Shown: positions 32,814 to 42,215, counted from the first letter of the stretch. The stretch: DNA of 64,000 nucleotides from a virus (IMGVR_UViG_3300046506_000220:18833-82832), one strand, 5' to 3'. The notes: a model not told the origin generated them from the letters alone. Numbers and translations: made by a program.

Positions 32814-33100
32814 GACGGCTCCTGAGGGGCGATGAGCGGGTCCAGCCCGCGCGCGTGACGCCACTCGCGCACCGATGCGTCACCATCGAGCACGACGCGG
32901 GCGGCCATCACGGCGGTCTGCACGGCCTCCTTGCGCACCCTGGCAGCGCTCTCGTCGAACACGGCCTTGCACAGTTCGCCAAACTCTTCCGCAAGTGCAA
33001 TGGTCATGACCCGGTCGCCGGGAAATTTCGCCCGCGCGAGGCGCAACTCGGCACGAACCTCGTTGAGGAAAATCTTCACCTCGTCATCATCGCGGATCAT
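32810..33100 (-). CDS. MazG-like nucleotide pyrophosphohydrolase
   Basis: This 96-aa protein is of the all-alpha NTP pyrophosphatase type. The EExxE motif is present (E38, E39, E42 in LAEEFGELCKA). The second metal motif has E58 (KEAVQTAVMAARV) but no Asp at the usual next position. Such phage proteins are thought to remove noncanonical or signalling nucleotides; activity here is uncertain. Confidence 0.75.
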   Translation of the reverse strand: MIRDDDEVKIFLNEVRAELRLARAKFPGDRVMTIALAEEFGELCKAVFDESAARVRKEAVQTAVMAARVVLDGDASVREWRHARGLDPLIAPQEPS

Positions 33101-33284
33101 TCGAACCGTCCTCCTCTTCGTCGGGTATCACCCCCCGTTGCGGGTAGAGATCAGCTGCTACCTCGGTGCGCAGCACTTCAACAAAACGGAGCAATGACTC
33201 CTCGTCAAACTCGATCGTGCCGTCGCTATAAACGATGGCGTATTCGCTGGCGAGTTCCAGGATGTCCTGTCTTGGGTCGCTCAT
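33087..33284 (-). CDS. Hypothetical protein
   Basis: This 65-aa acidic protein starts MSDPRQDILELASEYAIVY. It overlaps both neighbours. Function unknown. Confidence 0.68.
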   Translation of the reverse strand: MSDPRQDILELASEYAIVYSDGTIEFDEESLLRFVEVLRTEVAADLYPQRGVIPDEEEDGSNDPR

Positions 33285-33568
33285 GCTGCTTCCTCGTCGT
33301 AATGGGCGAACGCATGCCACACATACAGCCCGCCGTGCTCGAAGAAGGTCGACACATAGTCACCCGCATCCGGTGGCACATCGTGGCCGGTGCCCACGAT
33401 GTTCACCGTGACCGCCTGCTGGTCCCCGGTATCGACCAGTGCGCGGTCCAGCAGCACCCAGGCGAAAAAGTCGCCGCTCTGCCAGTCCACCCTCTCGACC
33501 AGCGCCCCTGGTGGCAGCATCAGCTGCGTAGCACCCAGCTCAACCGGGTACTTGTAGATCGTTTGCAT
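33281..33568 (-). CDS. DUF7352-like phage protein
   Basis: This 95-aa protein has the pattern MQTIYKYPVELGATQLMLPPGALVERV and VNIVGTGHDVP, close to a common phage family of small beta-rich proteins annotated DUF7352. Function unknown. It overlaps the next gene by 4 nt. Confidence 0.78.
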   Translation of the reverse strand: MQTIYKYPVELGATQLMLPPGALVERVDWQSGDFFAWVLLDRALVDTGDQQAVTVNIVGTGHDVPPDAGDYVSTFFEHGGLYVWHAFAHYDEEAA

Positions 33569-33622
33569 GCGACCCCCATCGGTTGCTGACACACGTAATG
33601 CTCGGCCTGTATCGGCTCTCCT

Positions 33623-33970
33623 TCAATAGATTTCAGCGGGCGCGGTGAACCACAGGCGCCTGGGCACACCCCCGGCGACGGGCAGCGCGTACTGGATCAG
33701 ATAGTCCTGATCCTTCTTCTGGGCCATCGACAGCTCGCCCGCATCGTGCCGCGCGCGACACAGGGCCAGCCGCTCCAGATCCCGCTCAAGCCAGCGTGAC
33801 TCGCCGGGGCGCTTGCGCGCCACGATGAACCCGTACAGCTTCGGATCGCCCCAGCCGGCGAGCGGCAGCGTTCGCATGACCTGCACGACATGTTCGAGCG
33901 GGGTGTCCAGACGCGCGGCGATCAGCACAGGCGTGTAATTCAGCTCCAGTAACGACCTGATGGTTTCCAC
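33623..33970 (-). CDS. Hypothetical protein with GTG start
   Basis: This 115-aa protein has its start set at GTG 33970 because a strong GGAGG lies 7-11 nt upstream; the longer ATG frame to 34003 would overlap the next gene. The N-terminal half resembles a helix-turn-helix (IRSLLELNYTPVLIAARLDTP). Function unknown. Confidence 0.68.
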   Translation of the reverse strand: METIRSLLELNYTPVLIAARLDTPLEHVVQVMRTLPLAGWGDPKLYGFIVARKRPGESRWLERDLERLALCRARHDAGELSMAQKKDQDYLIQYALPVAGGVPRRLWFTAPAEIY

Positions 33971-33989
33971 GATCAACCTCCATGCGCAC

Positions 33990-34316
33990 CTACGCCAGCT
34001 CAAAAAAATACGTTTCCTTTCCGTCGGGCAGCTTCACGCGCACGGGCGACAGGTTGAACAGGCCACCCGTCGTGTAGTTGCACGGGCCGTTGCCCTTGCC
34101 TCGCGCGAACGCATCGCGTGGCTCGCCCTCGCGGTAGCGGCCGATGCACGAGAAGGCGACGGCACCCTCTGGCGCACCGGCATCGCGCCAGTCCTCAGTC
34201 GCGGCCTCAAACTTGCACAGCGGGCACACAAAGCGCCATTTCAGCGGATCCGCACCGAAGCGCCGCACCGCCTCAGCCTTGAAGTCTTCCAGCGTGGTTT
34301 CGCGGATCTGGCTCAT
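33990..34316 (-). CDS. VVA0879-like protein with zinc-binding Cys
   Basis: This 108-aa protein has CPLCKFEAATEDWRDAG, FSCIGRY and GPCNYTTGGLF, matching a conserved phage/plasmid family named for VVA0879. The Cys pairs may bind zinc. Function unknown. It sits at the 3' side of the SbcC-like gene. Confidence 0.78.
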   Translation of the reverse strand: MSQIRETTLEDFKAEAVRRFGADPLKWRFVCPLCKFEAATEDWRDAGAPEGAVAFSCIGRYREGEPRDAFARGKGNGPCNYTTGGLFNLSPVRVKLPDGKETYFFELA

Positions 34317-34320
34317 GGCT

Positions 34321-36342
34321 TCAGGCCATCAGAGGAAGGCTGAACACGTGATCCGCAACCGGTCGCTTGTGGGTCACGACGATGACCTGCCTGATGGTCT
34401 CTTTCAGCCGCTGCAGACACTCGGCGGTGTAGCACGCGCGCTCCTCGTCCATTGACTCGTCGAACTCGTCGGCCATGAACACACTGAACACGCCGTTGGT
34501 GAGCACCTGCCCGAGACCGATGCGCAGCGCGAGGTTGGCCACCGCCTTGCCTGAACCGGAGAGCGTCTGCACCTGCTGGCCGTCGACCGTGATGTTGAAA
34601 TCGTCATCCACCACGATCGAGCTGCGCGCGCCCCCCGTCATCTGGTTCATCAGCAGTGAGGCCACCTTGTTGAGCGACGGAATCAGGAACGACTTGATGA
34701 CCGTCTTCGCCTCCGCGATCGCCGCCTTCGCGTTCGCGTAGTCGTCGGCACGGGCAACCAGCCCGTCGTGCTGCGCCCGGTCAGCCTCCCAGGATTTCAC
34801 AGCCGCTTCGTACGCGTTATGCGCCTGCTCATAGGCGCGCGACACCACCAGCCGCTCGTCCAGCTCACTGAGTGTCTGCTCGACGCTCGCCAGCTCGGCG
34901 ATGCGCGCTTCGCGCGCGGCCAGCTTCTCGAAGAACTGCTCGTAGGACATCAGCTGCGCGCCGTACGCGAGCAGCTCGCCGTCAAACTGCTGGCGGGCCT
35001 TGAGGTCGGCCGAACGGTCAGGGGTGTTTTCAATCGCCTCGGCCAGCGTCCTGACCGATGCTTCGGTGTCGCTTATCTCGGCCGCAAGCTGGCCGATCTC
35101 GAGCTTCAGCGCCTCGATCTGCTGCGCGAGGTCCGCCCGGTAGGCCTCGATCAGGCCCTGCGTGTGGGTGACGGCCTGTTCCAGCTCCGCGCGGCGCTCG
35201 ATGTTGCCCAGCAGCGCGCGCTGGTTGCGCAGGAACTGGCGCGTCAGCTCCGGCGCCGGGGTCTCGGTGACGTCGGCGTACGCTTCGAGTGCGGCGCTCG
35301 CAAGCGGCCAGTGGTGGTCGCACTTCGGGCACACGTGCTCGCCCTGCCCGAGCAGCTTCTGCCTGGCGACCCACCGCTCGTGCATGTCCCAGTGCGCCTC
35401 AACCACGTTGATGCCGGCTTCCTGCATCTCCGGCATCGGCAGCCCGGCGAGCTGCTGGGTGATGCGCGCCAGATCCATGTCAAGCATCGAGCGGCCATCG
35501 CGCTCGGCGTCAAGCTTCTCCAGCCCGGCGCGCTTGCGGTTCAGTTCGGCCGCCTGGCCGGCGAGCATGCCCTCCAGCGTCTTCTTCGACGTGATCAGGG
35601 TGCTGCGGCTGTCGAGCAGCCCCTGCAGCGTCCCGGCGGTTTCGGTGATGGCGCAGACAGGCTCGACCGGTTTCAGCGGCTTGTGGGCCACCATACCGCG
35701 CAGCTGATGCAGCTCCGCGACCAGTTCAGCCGTCGTCGTGCGTTTGAGCGCGAGCGTCGTGCTGCTCTCGTAGCCTGACGGGATGGCGGGCTGCACAGGC
35801 TCGCGCAGCACGCTCGCGAGGCCTTCGGCCTGGCGGCGGAACGTGAGCGACTTCTCGTTGAATTCCTTGACCATGTCATCGAGCACCGTCAGGCCAATGG
35901 TCTGGTCGACGATCTTCTTGCGCTCGGCGGGCTTCGCGTCCGAGAGCTTCTCGATCTGCCCCTGCAGGCAGGCGTTGGCCATCGTGAACACGTCGAAGTC
36001 GTAGCCGAAGATCTCCTTCATCTTTGCGTTCACGGGCTTGGTGCCCGTCGCGACGTCCTGCTCGCCGTCGTTGAGCACCCGGATGAGCTTCGCGTTCTTC
36101 ACCGTGCGCACCACGCGGTACATCATCTCGCGCACGACGAACTCAAGCGTCACCTCCAGCTTTTTGTAATCCTCGACGGCGCCGCGCAGCGCCACGGTGC
36201 CCCACAGGGCGAACAGGATCATCTCCAGCGTGACGCTCTTGCCGCTCTCGTTCTTGCCCGTGATGGCGGTCTGGCCAGTCTTGAACTCGAACACCGAGTT
36301 CGCGTGGCGATAGCCGTTCCTGATATGCAGTCTGTTAAGCAT
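34321..36342 (-). CDS. SbcC/Rad50-like exonuclease ATPase subunit
   Basis: This 673-aa SMC-like ATPase has Walker A GKNESGKS (29-36), a coiled-coil region broken by a zinc hook CPKC at 338-341, an ABC-type signature (LSGSGKAVANLALRIGLGQVL), Walker B (VFMADEFDESMD) and a terminal His-containing switch (VIVVTHKR). It is shorter than bacterial SbcC and close in size to T4 gp46. Paired with the SbcD-like gene, it would process DNA ends in phage replication and recombination. The start overlaps the SbcD stop by 8 nt. Confidence 0.92.
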   Translation of the reverse strand: MLNRLHIRNGYRHANSVFEFKTGQTAITGKNESGKSVTLEMILFALWGTVALRGAVEDYKKLEVTLEFVVREMMYRVVRTVKNAKLIRVLNDGEQDVATGTKPVNAKMKEIFGYDFDVFTMANACLQGQIEKLSDAKPAERKKIVDQTIGLTVLDDMVKEFNEKSLTFRRQAEGLASVLREPVQPAIPSGYESSTTLALKRTTTAELVAELHQLRGMVAHKPLKPVEPVCAITETAGTLQGLLDSRSTLITSKKTLEGMLAGQAAELNRKRAGLEKLDAERDGRSMLDMDLARITQQLAGLPMPEMQEAGINVVEAHWDMHERWVARQKLLGQGEHVCPKCDHHWPLASAALEAYADVTETPAPELTRQFLRNQRALLGNIERRAELEQAVTHTQGLIEAYRADLAQQIEALKLEIGQLAAEISDTEASVRTLAEAIENTPDRSADLKARQQFDGELLAYGAQLMSYEQFFEKLAAREARIAELASVEQTLSELDERLVVSRAYEQAHNAYEAAVKSWEADRAQHDGLVARADDYANAKAAIAEAKTVIKSFLIPSLNKVASLLMNQMTGGARSSIVVDDDFNITVDGQQVQTLSGSGKAVANLALRIGLGQVLTNGVFSVFMADEFDESMDEERACYTAECLQRLKETIRQVIVVTHKRPVADHVFSLPLMA

Positions 36343-37336
36343 TGCGCATCTCCTGATACCTGCCGAGCACTTCACTGCCCACCTCACCACTCACGCCGTG
36401 CTTCGTCAGGCACCGGCCCAGGATGTCCATCATGTCGAACGACTCGGTCTGCATCGAGATGTCGACGAAGTCCTCGCCGTTATCTGCAATCGGCTTGGTG
36501 GTCACCGCCCACGCATCGACCTCGAAGTCGATCTGCTCACCGGGCCTGAGCGCCACGCGCACCGCCATGTCGTGGAACCGCCCGGGCGAAGCCGCAAGCG
36601 CCTCCTTCAGCTCGTCGAGCGTGAGCGTGACGTAGACGTTGCCCTCCGGATCCTCGCCGTGCGCGTACGGCTGCAGGGAGCCGGGAAACAGCACGCGCAC
36701 GCCGTCGATCATCTCGTCATAGGGGCGATGATCGTGACCGCTCACCACCACCTTCGTGTACGGGCGCAGCTCGAACAGCGGGATCGCGTTGTGCGGGTTC
36801 TCGTCGAATGTCACGCGGTCCCAGTGGCCGACCACGAGGTCATATTCCCTGTAGCCCTCGTTGCCCAGCTCGCGCGCCATCTCCTTCGAGTTCCTGAACG
36901 GGTGCCACGGCAGCACGCCCACGCGCAGGATGCCGTGCTCGATGACGGTCAGCTCGTCCTTGACCACGACGATGTTCGGCATGCTGTCCAGCAGCTCGTA
37001 GAGCAGATCGAAGGAACTGGCCTTGTCCGAGTCGCGTGACGCATCATGGTTGCCGCGCACCAGCACGAACCACGTCTTCGGGCGGCGGATCGCCGCGTCG
37101 CGGTACGCGATTGCGACCTTCAGCACGATCTCGGGCGCGACCACGTACGAGTTGAAGATGTCGCCCAGGCAGATGTTCATGTCGACCTCGGCGTCCAGCT
37201 CGTCCCTGAACTGGGCGAACTGGGCGGCTTCGCGCTCGCCGCGGCGGTGCAGCGGCACGCCCGTCTGGAATGACAGGCCGAGATGCGGGTCGCCGATGAA
37301 CCCGATGGTCCGTTCCTGCAGAGTGATTGTTTTCAT
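36335..37336 (-). CDS. SbcD/Mre11-like nuclease subunit
   Basis: This 333-aa calcineurin-like phosphoesterase has all five motifs: GDPHLG (D16, H18), CLGDIF, RGNHDASRDSD, VVGHWD and SGHDHRPYD. It supplies the nuclease activity of the SbcCD complex. The ~50-bp leader carries several CACCAC runs, a feature shared by other minus-strand genes here. Confidence 0.92.
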   Translation of the reverse strand: MKTITLQERTIGFIGDPHLGLSFQTGVPLHRRGEREAAQFAQFRDELDAEVDMNICLGDIFNSYVVAPEIVLKVAIAYRDAAIRRPKTWFVLVRGNHDASRDSDKASSFDLLYELLDSMPNIVVVKDELTVIEHGILRVGVLPWHPFRNSKEMARELGNEGYREYDLVVGHWDRVTFDENPHNAIPLFELRPYTKVVVSGHDHRPYDEMIDGVRVLFPGSLQPYAHGEDPEGNVYVTLTLDELKEALAASPGRFHDMAVRVALRPGEQIDFEVDAWAVTTKPIADNGEDFVDISMQTESFDMMDILGRCLTKHGVSGEVGSEVLGRYQEMRNA

Positions 37337-37383
37337 GTTGTGTGGTGGTGTGGTGGTGAAAGTGATGGTGGTGGTGGTAAAAC

Positions 37384-37965
37384 TCAGGCGTCCGGATCCG
37401 GATGCGGCGTCGAGTGCGCCTTCGCCGCAAGCAGGACCTTGATCTGGTGCACCACGTCGAAGAGCGCGCTGTGCGCATCGCCCTCAAACGGAATGAGCCG
37501 CTCGAACGGCGGCGGATCATGCGGAAAGTACCGGCCGCGCAGGAACGAGTTCATGTCGTTCACGTCCCGGTAGTAGAACGGGTTGGGCAGCGCGAACTGC
37601 CTGCAGTAGCTCTCGATGAACGGGTACTCGAAGTGACTCGGCTTGGCCCACAGGCGCAGGCTGTCGTTGGCGGGGTCGATGCCGGCGCGTGCCCATTCGA
37701 CGAACGCCTGCATCACCACCTCGGGCTTTTCCGAGCGCTCGAAGATGCTGCGCAGGATGTGGCTCTTGTCCTTGAGCCACCACTCGCGTGTGCTCTCATC
37801 GAAGAACCGGCCGTGCGGCATCATCAGGCAGCGGTCGAACATGACGGGTGAGATCTCACCCGACTCCATGTCAAAACGCACCGCTGCGATCTGGATGATC
37901 GCGGTGGTTTCAGGTGATGTCCCCGTTGTCTCCAGGTCCACCATCGCGTTAAGCATCTTAGTCAT
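37384..37965 (-). CDS. DEDDh 3'-5' exonuclease (epsilon/RNase T-like)
   Basis: This 193-aa protein has motif I MVDLETTG (D10, E12) and motif III HSALFD, i.e. HxxxxD. The expected motif II Asp lies in WAKPSHFEYPFI, where Glu stands in place of Asp. The start is ATG 37965, overlapping the previous stop by 8 nt. It could proofread or trim DNA/RNA ends beside the phage polymerase. Confidence 0.82.
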   Translation of the reverse strand: MTKMLNAMVDLETTGTSPETTAIIQIAAVRFDMESGEISPVMFDRCLMMPHGRFFDESTREWWLKDKSHILRSIFERSEKPEVVMQAFVEWARAGIDPANDSLRLWAKPSHFEYPFIESYCRQFALPNPFYYRDVNDMNSFLRGRYFPHDPPPFERLIPFEGDAHSALFDVVHQIKVLLAAKAHSTPHPDPDA

Positions 37966-38407
37966 TTCGTTGAACCAGTTGAGAGAACATTCTTGAATGT
38001 TCAAGTTTGTAGGGTTCAAGTTCAACCCAGCGTACTGACTTTGCATCGTGCTGGATAAATACCCGAGCCGGGACGACATACCATTGAGGGACGCTCTCGC
38101 GTCTGATCCAGAAGTAATACATGCCATCCGCCGCAATAACCTGACGGCACGCGGCCCACTGCGCCTTCCTGATCATTGAAAATGAAAATGAAGGTTCACT
38201 GAGGGTGCTTTTCACTTCGGAGTAAAACGTGTAGCCATCCCAGGTGACAAGATAGTCAGCGGGCTGGGCATCCTTGAAGGACGCGGACACGCCCGACTCG
38301 CCACGCACATGCGCGGTGTCGGTCAGGCGCTGGACGTACGCGCGCTTTCCGAAAGGTGCGAAGAAGGAAACGAATTCCGACTCCGCATCTTTCCAGATGC
38401 TCGTCAT
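37958..38407 (-). CDS. PD-(D/E)XK-like nuclease candidate
   Basis: This 149-aa protein contains ADYLVTWDGYTFYSEVKST, a spacing like the D...ExK core of PD-(D/E)XK nucleases and Holliday junction resolvases. The start at 38407 (MTSIWKDAESEF) is preferred because the extension upstream looks non-conserved and would overlap the polymerase gene. A resolvase or VRR-type role is inferred from motif and replication context. Confidence 0.72.
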   Translation of the reverse strand: MTSIWKDAESEFVSFFAPFGKRAYVQRLTDTAHVRGESGVSASFKDAQPADYLVTWDGYTFYSEVKSTLSEPSFSFSMIRKAQWAACRQVIAADGMYYFWIRRESVPQWYVVPARVFIQHDAKSVRWVELEPYKLEHSRMFSQLVQRND

Positions 38408-38477
38408 TTTCTTTGTGTTTACCGTGGTGGTGGTGTACGCAAAGTATAGCGAGCGTGAACCGTTTCGGTATCCTTTT

Positions 38478-41168
38478 TTATGCCGATACCACTTCGGCTT
38501 CATCGACCAGGATGTAATTCAGGATCGCCTCGCGCTCCTCTGCAGTGGCCCGTTGTTCCCACCGGTCTTCCGCCACGCATGGCACACCCTTCTGGATCTC
38601 CATCAGCTCGATCATCCCGCTCGGCGCCTTCTCCAGATCCCACGGCTGCATCGTCTTGCCGATCGCGAGTGATGAGTCGAGCTTCAGGGTGTTGAAGAGA
38701 CCCCGCGGCTTGATCATCTCATCGTACAGCGTGTCGCAGAACCTCAGCACCTGCGAACGGGGCACGGAGTAAACCAGTTCGTCGTGGATCAGCAGGTAGA
38801 AGCGCGCGCGGAAACCTTCAAGCTTGATACGGGCCTTCATCGCAATCATGGTCTGCTTCGACAGTGCCGCGACCAGCCCCTGCACCTTCGCGTTGACCGC
38901 CTGGTTGCCGGCGCGGCGGTTGACCTTTTTGATCACCAGCTCACCGAACGCGGCAATCGCCGGGATCCCATAGGCCTCGAACTTGGCGCGCATCAGGTTG
39001 ATCCACTCATAGGTCGCTTCGAACCGGTCGCGCCGGTGATGGTCGGGCAGCTCGACATAACCCTGGTCGCGGGCCTCCTGAATCGTGTCGACGCGCCACT
39101 GCTCGGCGACCGCAAAGGTGGCGCGGTACCGGTCGGTCATCTCCCACATGAACTCGCTCGACCAGCCGAGCGCTTCACCCGTGGTGCCGAGCGCGCCGGA
39201 GTACCAGTAACCAAAATTCGCTGGCTTGCCGATGTCCTTGCGCAGCTGCTTCCTGTCCTCGCGGGCGTTGTACTCCTCCTCGCTGATGCCCATCAGACCC
39301 GTCACGGCACGCTTGTGCAGGTCGTCGTGCGGCCGGTGGTCATAGGCCTGCGCAAAGGCGGGGTCGCCCGAGTACTCGCCGATCGTCACCAGCTCGACGG
39401 CCGACCAGTCAGCCGACACCAGCACGTGCTCCTCGCCCCCGGCGTCGTCGTCGTCGGCCTCGTAGAAGCCGCGCACGTACACGCTCTCGCCAAACTTGCT
39501 CAGCTGCTGGCCGTTGGGGGTGGCCATCGCGCTGCGGCGCGTGGCCAGCATCGACGACAGCACCGGGTACACGCGGCCCGTATCCGGGTCGACCAGGCGC
39601 AGGTAGGGCGTCAGATACAGCTTCATGCGCTGCGCGATGCTGGCCATCTCCCTGAAGGTCCTGAACACCGTCAGGCCCGCCTCGTAGCGCTCGATGTCAC
39701 GCATGGCCACGCTCTCGCCGCGCGCGGCGAGCTTGATGTGCGCGTGGATCTCGCCCTTCCCGTCGAGCACCGCGTCGCCCCACAGCTCGCGATGCTTCCT
39801 GATCCAGCGGCGCTCCAGCTCCTGCCGGCAGTCGTCATCACTTTGCGTCTTGCCGTCGGCCTGCATGTACGAGCCGCGCAGCAGGTCGTAGAGGACCGTG
39901 CGCATCGGCATGTAGTGCACGAGGTTCACGCCCGTGGGCTCGCGCATCCTGCGCTCGGTGGCCCAGGCGTTCGACACGGGGCTGCGCACCTGCATGCACT
40001 GCGCGAAGTCGTCGTCGCTGTCGGCCGTGCTGGCCCAGTCCTCGATCTGCCTGCGGTACTTCCGGAAGCCCTCGCTGCCCTTCACCGGGTCCACATACCA
40101 CCTGTCGTACTTCGCCAGCTTCTCGTGCGGCTCGTCCCCGAACGGCAGCAGCGTGCGGATCGCGGCCTTCATGATGCGCAGGTTGCGCGCCTCGTTTTCA
40201 CGCTCGAGCGCACGCCGCTCGAACACCGCGCGCGCGTTGAGCTTGATGCCGTGCTGCCACACTTCGGACGCCTCGCGCACGAAGGGCATCTCCTGCGTCA
40301 TGAACGTGTCGAACACCGGGGGGTTGGTTTCCATGATGTACTGGAGCACGCGGTGGAAAAGCCGCATGCACCACCAGGCGTCATCCACGCCGTACTCAAA
40401 GGTTTCCTCGCCGGTCAGCTGTCCCATGTGCACGCGAGCGCCAAGCGTCTCCTCGTAGGTCGCCATGCGGTAACCGAACCAGCTCTCGACCGCGCGCTTG
40501 AGGTCATAGCCGATGCGGATGCCCGCGACGTAGCCGTTGTAGCTATGTGCGGCCGTCGACTCCTTGGCGCAGACCTTGTAGAGCAGATCCTCCTGTTCGG
40601 CCGTCATCGGCATGCCCTGCTCGTAGCCCGCGAACACACGCGCCACGGCCGGCAGCAGCTTCTCGATGCCACCCAGACCCGGTTCACGGAACCGGTCCTT
40701 GAAGTAGGTGTCGGGTGAATACGCCGACACGCACAGCTGCAACGTGCAGATGACGCGCTCACCCAGCTCGAAGCCGAGCGACTTCATCATCATCGTCCAC
40801 TCGAAGTTCGCGTTATGAATGACCCAGTACGCATCCTCGGCCTTCGCAACAAGCAGCGCGCGCGCCTCTTCCCACGGCACGCGGTTCTCGATGTCCGCGT
40901 GCATCAGGTTGATGTAGTAGCCCGCCGCGTTTTCATCGGGGTAGAGCGAAAAGCCGCACACATCGGTGCGGTTCACGTCGAACACGAGCCGCGTTGAGGC
41001 GGACTTGCGCCCCTCGTCATCGGTCTTCAGGAATTCGTTCAGGCCCGCGTGACGGCGGGAGTCTTCCGTTTCAATGTCGAAGCCGATAAAGCCGGCCGCG
41101 GCAACCTCCGCGATGATCCTGGGTGCGATCTCGTGGAAGTTGCGCGCGTCAACGAGGACCTTGTCCAT
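38478..41168 (-). CDS. DNA polymerase I (family A) with 3'-5' exonuclease domain
   Basis: This 896-aa protein begins with an exonuclease domain (FIGFDIETED: D31, E33). The polymerase part has motif A SADWSAVEL (D587), motif B-like DIGKPANFGYWYSGALG, and motif C IHDEL (H795, D796, E797). It resembles T7-type replicative family A enzymes without a 5' nuclease domain; that activity is encoded separately two genes upstream. It is the main phage DNA polymerase, although the origin region also carries plasmid-style replication. Confidence 0.94.
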   Translation of the reverse strand: MDKVLVDARNFHEIAPRIIAEVAAAGFIGFDIETEDSRRHAGLNEFLKTDDEGRKSASTRLVFDVNRTDVCGFSLYPDENAAGYYINLMHADIENRVPWEEARALLVAKAEDAYWVIHNANFEWTMMMKSLGFELGERVICTLQLCVSAYSPDTYFKDRFREPGLGGIEKLLPAVARVFAGYEQGMPMTAEQEDLLYKVCAKESTAAHSYNGYVAGIRIGYDLKRAVESWFGYRMATYEETLGARVHMGQLTGEETFEYGVDDAWWCMRLFHRVLQYIMETNPPVFDTFMTQEMPFVREASEVWQHGIKLNARAVFERRALERENEARNLRIMKAAIRTLLPFGDEPHEKLAKYDRWYVDPVKGSEGFRKYRRQIEDWASTADSDDDFAQCMQVRSPVSNAWATERRMREPTGVNLVHYMPMRTVLYDLLRGSYMQADGKTQSDDDCRQELERRWIRKHRELWGDAVLDGKGEIHAHIKLAARGESVAMRDIERYEAGLTVFRTFREMASIAQRMKLYLTPYLRLVDPDTGRVYPVLSSMLATRRSAMATPNGQQLSKFGESVYVRGFYEADDDDAGGEEHVLVSADWSAVELVTIGEYSGDPAFAQAYDHRPHDDLHKRAVTGLMGISEEEYNAREDRKQLRKDIGKPANFGYWYSGALGTTGEALGWSSEFMWEMTDRYRATFAVAEQWRVDTIQEARDQGYVELPDHHRRDRFEATYEWINLMRAKFEAYGIPAIAAFGELVIKKVNRRAGNQAVNAKVQGLVAALSKQTMIAMKARIKLEGFRARFYLLIHDELVYSVPRSQVLRFCDTLYDEMIKPRGLFNTLKLDSSLAIGKTMQPWDLEKAPSGMIELMEIQKGVPCVAEDRWEQRATAEEREAILNYILVDEAEVVSA

Positions 41169-41359
41169 CAGCCGATCCTCTTCACGCGATGGAACAGCGA
41201 ATCGAGCATGATCAGGCTCACCCGCCCGTCCATGCGCAGATCCTCGTTCTCGTAATGGACCGTGTCATCCAGCACCTGCGTGACGACGTGCACGTTGCCG
41301 GTTCGCTTGCAGCGGATGAGCTGCCCCGGCTGCGGGAGTTGGGGTAGTTCGTCGGTCAT
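41168..41359 (-). CDS. Hypothetical protein
   Basis: This 63-aa beta-rich protein (PGQLIRCKRTGNVHVVTQVL) is like a small SH3 or KOW-type fold. It overlaps the polymerase start (TGATG) and the exonuclease stop. Function unknown. Confidence 0.72.
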   Translation of the reverse strand: MTDELPQLPQPGQLIRCKRTGNVHVVTQVLDDTVHYENEDLRMDGRVSLIMLDSLFHRVKRIG

Positions 41360-42141
41360 ATCATGAACTCCGTGAGGATCTCGTTCATCTTCTGGTCGTC
41401 TGGCACCCCAACGACCAGGTGCCGGGTGATCAGCGCTTCATCAACATCGAAGAAGCCGATGATCTCCCACATGCCCCTGAGCGCGGCGTCATTGCCTGGC
41501 GTCCTGAGCCAGTTCAGTGCGCGGCAGTCATTGATGCCCAGCGCCTCGCCTTCCGCGTCCCAGTCGGGCGTCGCACCTTCGGTGAAGAACTGCATCCAGC
41601 GCGCCCGGTCACACCGCTCCCAGGACTTCTCACCGAAGAACGGGAGGCCTGTGATCTTGTCCGCGTTATCCCCCACCAGCGCCTTGTACAGACGCACTTC
41701 AGTCCAGTCTGTGTTTTCGTAGCGGATGTTCTCGCGCCCGACGATCTGCGTGTGCCTGCCATCACACAGCGCGAGCATGTCGCCATCGGTCGAGTGGATG
41801 CGGATCGCGTCCGCGATCGGCGCATACAGCCGGTGCAGCTTGGCGATCACGTCGTCCGCCTCCCAGCCGGGGATCTCCAGTGACATGCAGCGCGTGGCCG
41901 GCAGCACCTGCTTGAACAGGTCCATCGTCCGGTAGAACACGTCAGAGGCCCTCGCGCGGCCGACCTTGTAGCCGGGATACAGCGCGCGGCGTCGCGCCTT
42001 CGCGTTGTAGCCGTCCCAGACGAACAGGATCGGGTCGAAGCGCGGATAGGCGTTCAGCTCGAACAGGTAGGCGCGGATCGAGCCGTAGGTTTCGAAGTTG
42101 ATGCGGAAGATGTTGTTGCCATCGATGATATGAAACGGCAT
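41356..42141 (-). CDS. 5'-3' exonuclease / flap endonuclease
   Basis: This 261-aa protein carries the FEN-family acidic clusters: D7 in FHIIDGNN, EADD at 94-97, STDGDM (D119, D121), and VGDNADKITGLP (D158, D161). It supplies the 5' nuclease missing from the DNA polymerase and would remove RNA primers or resect ends. Confidence 0.9.
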   Translation of the reverse strand: MPFHIIDGNNIFRINFETYGSIRAYLFELNAYPRFDPILFVWDGYNAKARRRALYPGYKVGRARASDVFYRTMDLFKQVLPATRCMSLEIPGWEADDVIAKLHRLYAPIADAIRIHSTDGDMLALCDGRHTQIVGRENIRYENTDWTEVRLYKALVGDNADKITGLPFFGEKSWERCDRARWMQFFTEGATPDWDAEGEALGINDCRALNWLRTPGNDAALRGMWEIIGFFDVDEALITRHLVVGVPDDQKMNEILTEFMI

Positions 42142-42162
42142 ACAGGCCCTCCCGGAACGAAG

Positions 42163-42196
42163 AAAAGCCGCAGGCCTGGGTATCAGCCTGCGGCTT
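42163..42196 (-). terminator. Rho-independent terminator
   Basis: On the minus strand, AAGCCGCAGGC pairs with the complementary GCCTGCGGCTT, followed by TTTCTT. It lies 20 bp after the candidate ssDNA-binding gene and before the exonuclease gene. Confidence 0.82.
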
Positions 42197-42215
42197 GCGT
42201 GGAACGCAGCGACGC

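Noticed and set aside
38784-40718. 644-aa frame antisense to the DNA polymerase gene
   Set aside because: Stop-free only because of high GC codon bias; the polymerase motifs on the other strand are clear.
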